Positions 60,647-64,000 of a DNA stretch of 64,000 nucleotides are shown here, in pieces. Position numbers and translations under genes: made by a program. How positions within the stretch are numbered: the stretch's first letter is position 1; each line of letters begins with the position of its first letter. The DNA comes from Pseudobutyrivibrio ruminis CF1b (lineage in GTDB: Bacteria; Bacillota; Clostridia; Lachnospirales; Lachnospiraceae). Under the pieces are notes generated by a model that worked only from the letters and a program-made list of their open reading frames with translations, had not been told where the DNA came from and searched no databases. Where the stretch lies: positions 310,001 through 374,000 of the forward strand of contig NZ_AUJB01000009.1 in assembly GCF_000424005.1 (NCBI RefSeq), given 5' to 3'.

Positions 60647-61438
60647 TTGAATACAAAAGAGATGTTAAACTCTCGCATGAGCTATTTGGATGCTATTGTT
60701 TCTGAAAAATCGAGAGATATTAAAATTGCGCCCAAGGGTAAAATCAAAATTGTTAAGCACAATTCAACTTATCAATATTATATTAGAGAAAATATAAATG
60801 ATTCCCAGGGGAAATATATAAAAAAAGAGAATATTGCATTGGCGAAAGCTCTGGCACAAAAGGATTATGATCAAAAGGTACATGATTTAGCTACAAAAGA
60901 ATTGAAGCTTCTCGCAAAACTGAAGGATCTTTATAAAAATGGTGATTGTGATGCATATATTGAAAGTATGAGACCCTATAAGGCAGAACTGGTTTCGCCG
61001 ATAAAGGAACCTGATGAACAGTATATTAAAAACTGGGTGGAACAAAACACTAAATTAGAGGAAACATTCATGAGCGAAGGCCTTATCTATGACAATGGCA
61101 AGGGAGTCATGATGCGCTCTAAATCTGAAGTCATCATTTCAAAGATATTAGATGAGAAGGGAATTCCATACATCTATGAGAAGTCAGTAGCCCTCTCAAA
61201 ATTCAAAACAGTGCGCCCTGATTTCACTATTCTTGATGTGAAAAACAGAAGAGAAATCTATCTCGAGCACTTGGGCCTGATGGATGATGGTGAATACTTT
61301 GCTAAGAATGTAAAGAAAATAGCTGATTATGAGAAAGCCGGAATCTATCTAGGTGACAGACTGCTTATCACATATGAAACAAGAAAAGCGCCCTTAAATA
61401 CGCATCTTCTTGAGGAAAAGCTTTTAAAAATGTTATAA
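60647..61438 (+). CDS. PD-(D/E)XK nuclease-like protein of unknown function
   Basis: About 263 residues. A helical, Lys-rich N-terminal half (1-130) precedes a nuclease-like half with RSKSEVIISKILDEKGIPY (Glu about 163), RPDFTIL (Asp about 195) and REIYLEHLG (E-x-x), the order E-D-E of PD-(D/E)XK folds such as very-short-patch or Card1-like enzymes. Start TTG 60647 is preferred: GAGG at 60637-60640 is 6 nt upstream and matches other TTG starts here, whereas ATG 60635 overlaps that site. It is the first gene after the palindromic array. Confidence 0.75.
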   Translation: MNTKEMLNSRMSYLDAIVSEKSRDIKIAPKGKIKIVKHNSTYQYYIRENINDSQGKYIKKENIALAKALAQKDYDQKVHDLATKELKLLAKLKDLYKNGDCDAYIESMRPYKAELVSPIKEPDEQYIKNWVEQNTKLEETFMSEGLIYDNGKGVMMRSKSEVIISKILDEKGIPYIYEKSVALSKFKTVRPDFTILDVKNRREIYLEHLGLMDDGEYFAKNVKKIADYEKAGIYLGDRLLITYETRKAPLNTHLLEEKLLKML

Positions 61439-61499
61439 TAGCTTATGTTTAGCTTTTGGCAGAAACAATATTAAATATAAAGGGACGAAACCAAATAAT

Positions 61500-62462
61500 A
61501 TGGGAAAGAAACTATCAGTAGTAGTATCGGTATATAATGAGGAGCTGGGGCTCAGACAGTTCTATGAGCACACTACTCCTATTTTGAAAGAGATGTCACA
61601 GCAGTCTGGCTGGGATTATGAGTTGATTTTTGTAAATGATGGCAGTCGCGATGGCAGCCTGGATTTGCTCAAAGAATTTGCAAGCCAGGATGAGAAGGTG
61701 GCAGTTGTTAATTTCGCTGCGAACCGTGGTCATGAGGCTGCGATGATTGCAGGTATTGATTATGCATCTGGGGATGGTGTGGTTTGTATGGACGCAGATT
61801 TGCAGCATCCACCAGAGTCTATTCCAGCTATCGTTGAAAAATTCAATCAGGGATATGACGTAGTTTCCATGATCCGCACAGCCAGAGCTGATGCGGGAAT
61901 CTTCAAGAGAATCACATCAGCTGCATTCTATAAGGTGATGAATGCCCTTTCTGGAAAGACAAAGTTCGAGAATAATTCTTCGGATTTCTTTGCGATTTCA
62001 CGCCGCGTAGCATTAGTGCTTAAACAGGATTACCGCGAGCGTGTAAGATTCCTTAGAGGCTACGTACAGAACGTAGGCTTCAAAAAGACTACGCTTGAGT
62101 TTGAAGCCAGCGCCAGAGTGGCCGGCGAGAGCAATTACAATTTACGTGCTCTCGTAAAGCTTTCACTTAACGCCATCTGCAATTTCTCAGATGTGCCTTT
62201 AAAGATGGGAATCTATGCCGGAGTATTCTCGCTGATTTTAGCGTTTATATTGATGATTTATTCTATCGTGCAGTATTTCCTTGGCACCGCGCCTAATGGA
62301 TACTCGACACTTATCGTTGTTCTTTGCTTCATGTTCGGTGTGCTTTTCATAATTTTGGGATTTATATCCGAATATTTGGCAATAATTTTTGCAGAAGTTA
62401 AGAATAGACCAATATACATAGTTGATAGTATAATTACAAAAGACGGGGAAGAACTTAAGTAA
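61500..62462 (+). CDS. GtrB/ArnC-type family 2 glycosyltransferase
   Basis: A 320-residue polyprenyl-phosphate glycosyltransferase with VVVSVYNEELGLRQF, FVNDGSRDGS (about 47), the metal-binding MDADLQHPP (about 98), FRRY-like RFLRGYVQNVG and two C-terminal membrane helices (about 240-260, 275-300). It is a paralogue of the enzyme at 55009. GGGACGAAACC precedes the ATG. It is followed by a small unknown gene and the CapF gene. Confidence 0.92.
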   Translation: MGKKLSVVVSVYNEELGLRQFYEHTTPILKEMSQQSGWDYELIFVNDGSRDGSLDLLKEFASQDEKVAVVNFAANRGHEAAMIAGIDYASGDGVVCMDADLQHPPESIPAIVEKFNQGYDVVSMIRTARADAGIFKRITSAAFYKVMNALSGKTKFENNSSDFFAISRRVALVLKQDYRERVRFLRGYVQNVGFKKTTLEFEASARVAGESNYNLRALVKLSLNAICNFSDVPLKMGIYAGVFSLILAFILMIYSIVQYFLGTAPNGYSTLIVVLCFMFGVLFIILGFISEYLAIIFAEVKNRPIYIVDSIITKDGEELK

Positions 62463-62484
62463 TTTACATAAGTGGGGTTGAGTT

Positions 62485-62886
62485 ATGCTTAGTTCAAAAA
62501 ACAGAATAGTTAACGAGAGATTTTATGATGCTTACATTCTTTTCGACGATATGCTTGCCCAGCGATTCAAGCTGGAAGAAGGCGGTGTCGTAAAGTACAT
62601 GGCCAAAATGAAGGAGTGCTACACCGAGGCCAGAGAACATATCCCTGAGTGGGATGACACCTTCAAGCGATTACAGCATCTTCAGGCCAGATTCAATTCA
62701 TTGAAAGATGGCAAAGTAGCTTTCGAACATTTTCAGGGCAAGGATGAAGATGTGGTTTGGATGTCTGTTTTCAAAGAAAAAATGGATGCTGAAGCAGATG
62801 TGCTTTCCAAGTATTCAAAGATCGATTTCAGCAAAAAGAAGAAGGATGAAGGATTCTTCGGAAAGCTGTTCGGACTATTTAAATAA
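62485..62886 (+). CDS. Small charged protein of unknown function
   Basis: A 133-residue, mostly helical, Lys/Glu-rich cytoplasmic protein. It ends in a basic Phe-rich tail (KKKDEGFFGKLFGLF) that could be an amphipathic membrane-binding helix. No motif is recognised. It is 22 bp after the GT2 gene and before a terminator, so it ends that transcript. Confidence 0.75.
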   Translation: MLSSKNRIVNERFYDAYILFDDMLAQRFKLEEGGVVKYMAKMKECYTEAREHIPEWDDTFKRLQHLQARFNSLKDGKVAFEHFQGKDEDVVWMSVFKEKMDAEADVLSKYSKIDFSKKKKDEGFFGKLFGLFK

Positions 62887-62898
62887 ATGAGATATTCT

Positions 62899-62930
62899 AA
62901 GAGGTGCACAACATGTGCGCCTCTTTTGTT
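62899..62930 (+). terminator. Intrinsic terminator
   Basis: AAGAGGTGCACA pairs with TGTGCGCCTCTT (one G-T pair) around a 3-nt loop, followed by TT and a T-rich tail. It begins 12 nt after the stop at 62886. Confidence 0.85.
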
Positions 62931-62946
62931 ATTTAGACTAGTGTGA

Positions 62947-62952
62947 TATAAT
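62947..62952 (+). promoter_or_regulatory. -10 box upstream of capF
   Basis: TATAAT preceded by GTGTGA, the same context as the -10 at 59438. A weak TTGTTA lies 15 bp upstream. Start codon at 63003. Confidence 0.45.
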
Positions 62953-63002
62953 TTACAGGATTATGGGTGCCTAGGCACTTTTGGAAAATAGGAGAGACTA
63001 TT

Positions 63003-64000
63003 TTGAAAATTCTGGTTACCGGTGCAGCCGGTTTTGTTGGAAAAAATCTTGTGGAAACTCTTAAATGTGCTTCGGATGGGCGCGACAAGTTTCACGCTTT
63101 CGGCGAAGAGCTGACCGTCTACGAGTACGATAAGGAATCCACTCCTGAGGAATTAGACCGCTTCTGCAGCGATTGCGATTTTGTTTTCAATCTGGCAGGG
63201 GTCAATCGTCCTAAAGACAATAGCGAATTTATGGAAGGGAACTTCGGCTTTGCCAGCACCCTTCTTGATACTTTAAAAAAGCATAATAATACCTGCCCGG
63301 TGATGCTTTCATCATCGATTCAGGCCACACTTTTGGGCCGATATGCAGGCAGTGATTACGGCGCAAGCAAGCTCGCAGGCGAGGAGCTGTTTTTCAAATA
63401 TCAGCAGGAGACCGGCGCCAAGGTCTTGGTTTACCGTTTCCCTAATCTTTTCGGAAAATGGTGCCGTCCTAATTACAATTCTGCAGTGGCTACTTTCTGT
63501 AACAACAAGGCAAACGGCCTTGAGATAACAGTGAATGATCCAGCTACAGAGCTGACACTTGTGTACATCGATGATCTTGTGAACGAGATGATTGATGCGC
63601 TGCAGGGAAATGAGCATCGCTGCGATTATGATGACGAGGGCAAGGTGGTTCCTGATACAGCAGGTAAATACGCATACGTTCCTGTGACTCACACAGTCAC
63701 ACTTGGCGAGATCGTTGAGCTTCTGGACAGCTTTGTGGAGCAGCCAGCATCACTTATGGTGCCGGAGATTCCAAGTGGCAGCTTTGCAAAGAAGCTTTAC
63801 AGCACATATCTCAGCTATCTGCCAAAGGACAAAGCGATTTTTGATTTGAAAATGAACTGTGATCAGCGTGGAAGTTTCACGGAGCTGCTTAAGACTCCGG
63901 ATCACGGCCAGATTTCAGTTAATATAAGTAAGCCTGGCATCACAAAGGGCCAGCACTGGCATCATACAAAATGGGAATTTTTTATCGTGGTTTCAGGTCA
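63003..64000 (+). CDS. capF: CapF/WbjC bifunctional SDR-cupin enzyme (3' truncated by window)
   Basis: At least 332 residues. It starts at TTG 63003 with GGAGAG upstream: MKILVTGAAGFVGKNL is the NAD(P)-binding site, followed by FNLAGVNRP and the catalytic YGASK. The second domain begins near 280 with DQRGSFTEL, and KPGITKGQHWHHTKWEFF holds the cupin metal-binding histidines. CapF reduces the 4-keto sugar on the way to UDP-N-acetyl-L-fucosamine for capsules. CapE and CapG, its pathway partners, would be expected just beyond the window. The frame is open to the end. Confidence 0.93.
   Translation, partial: MKILVTGAAGFVGKNLVETLKCASDGRDKFHAFGEELTVYEYDKESTPEELDRFCSDCDFVFNLAGVNRPKDNSEFMEGNFGFASTLLDTLKKHNNTCPVMLSSSIQATLLGRYAGSDYGASKLAGEELFFKYQQETGAKVLVYRFPNLFGKWCRPNYNSAVATFCNNKANGLEITVNDPATELTLVYIDDLVNEMIDALQGNEHRCDYDDEGKVVPDTAGKYAYVPVTHTVTLGEIVELLDSFVEQPASLMVPEIPSGSFAKKLYSTYLSYLPKDKAIFDLKMNCDQRGSFTELLKTPDHGQISVNISKPGITKGQHWHHTKWEFFIVVSG

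Overview
The window looks like chromosome of a Lachnospiraceae bacterium, probably Butyrivibrio or Pseudobutyrivibrio. The reasons are the Firmicutes order cdaA-cdaR-glmM, moderate-to-low GC, strong AGGAGG-type ribosome binding sites, several TTG starts, and accessory families common in that group (AAA-ATPase_like, DUF4869, DUF5722). The genus is an inference; no rRNA or tRNA gene is present to settle it.

Layout. (1) 1-7.9 kb is housekeeping: c-di-AMP synthesis and its regulator, phosphoglucosamine mutase, an HPr-like protein, 2-isopropylmalate synthase and RmlB. (2) 7.9-35.3 kb is a large surface-polysaccharide locus: a secreted GH25 muramidase, an initiating sugar-phosphate transferase, glycosyltransferases, two Wzx flippases, a de-N-acetylase next to a formyltransferase, SDR sugar enzymes, an AsnB-like amidotransferase, a Wzz-like protein, a CapD/PglF dehydratase, a possible Wzy, GtrII, RfbG, PglD and PglC. 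The flippase, AsnB and Wzz part (19.6-24.2 kb) is clearly more AT-rich. (3) 35.4-52.9 kb is an accessory and defence island: an AbiL-like ATPase/TOPRIM pair, a Thoeris locus (SIR2-SLOG effector plus three different TIR proteins), a second AbiL-like ATPase whose partner is deleted, a broken TOTE-type primase-helicase, a toxin-antitoxin-SecB module, a truncated CoiA-like ORF, and small SEC-C, DUF4869 and P-loop genes. (4) 52.9-64 kb returns to surface functions: a DUF5722 secreted protein on the minus strand, two GT2 enzymes, a PglE-like aminotransferase and a 3'-truncated CapF, mixed with orphan genes.

The genes of parts 2 and 4 read as one programme for building and modifying bacillosamine- and formylated-sugar-containing glycans. 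PglE lies about 21 kb from PglC/PglD, with the defence island between them.

Three non-coding structures stand out. A dispersed multi-hairpin element occurs in five forms, only inside the island, usually with a promoter and 5' hairpin just upstream of a cargo gene. An array at 60.2-60.5 kb has ten 10-bp arms in alternating orientation with a 52-bp period. A strongly folded segment at 41.5-41.7 kb follows a TATAAT box and may be a non-coding RNA. All assignments come from reading the sequence; no database search was run.
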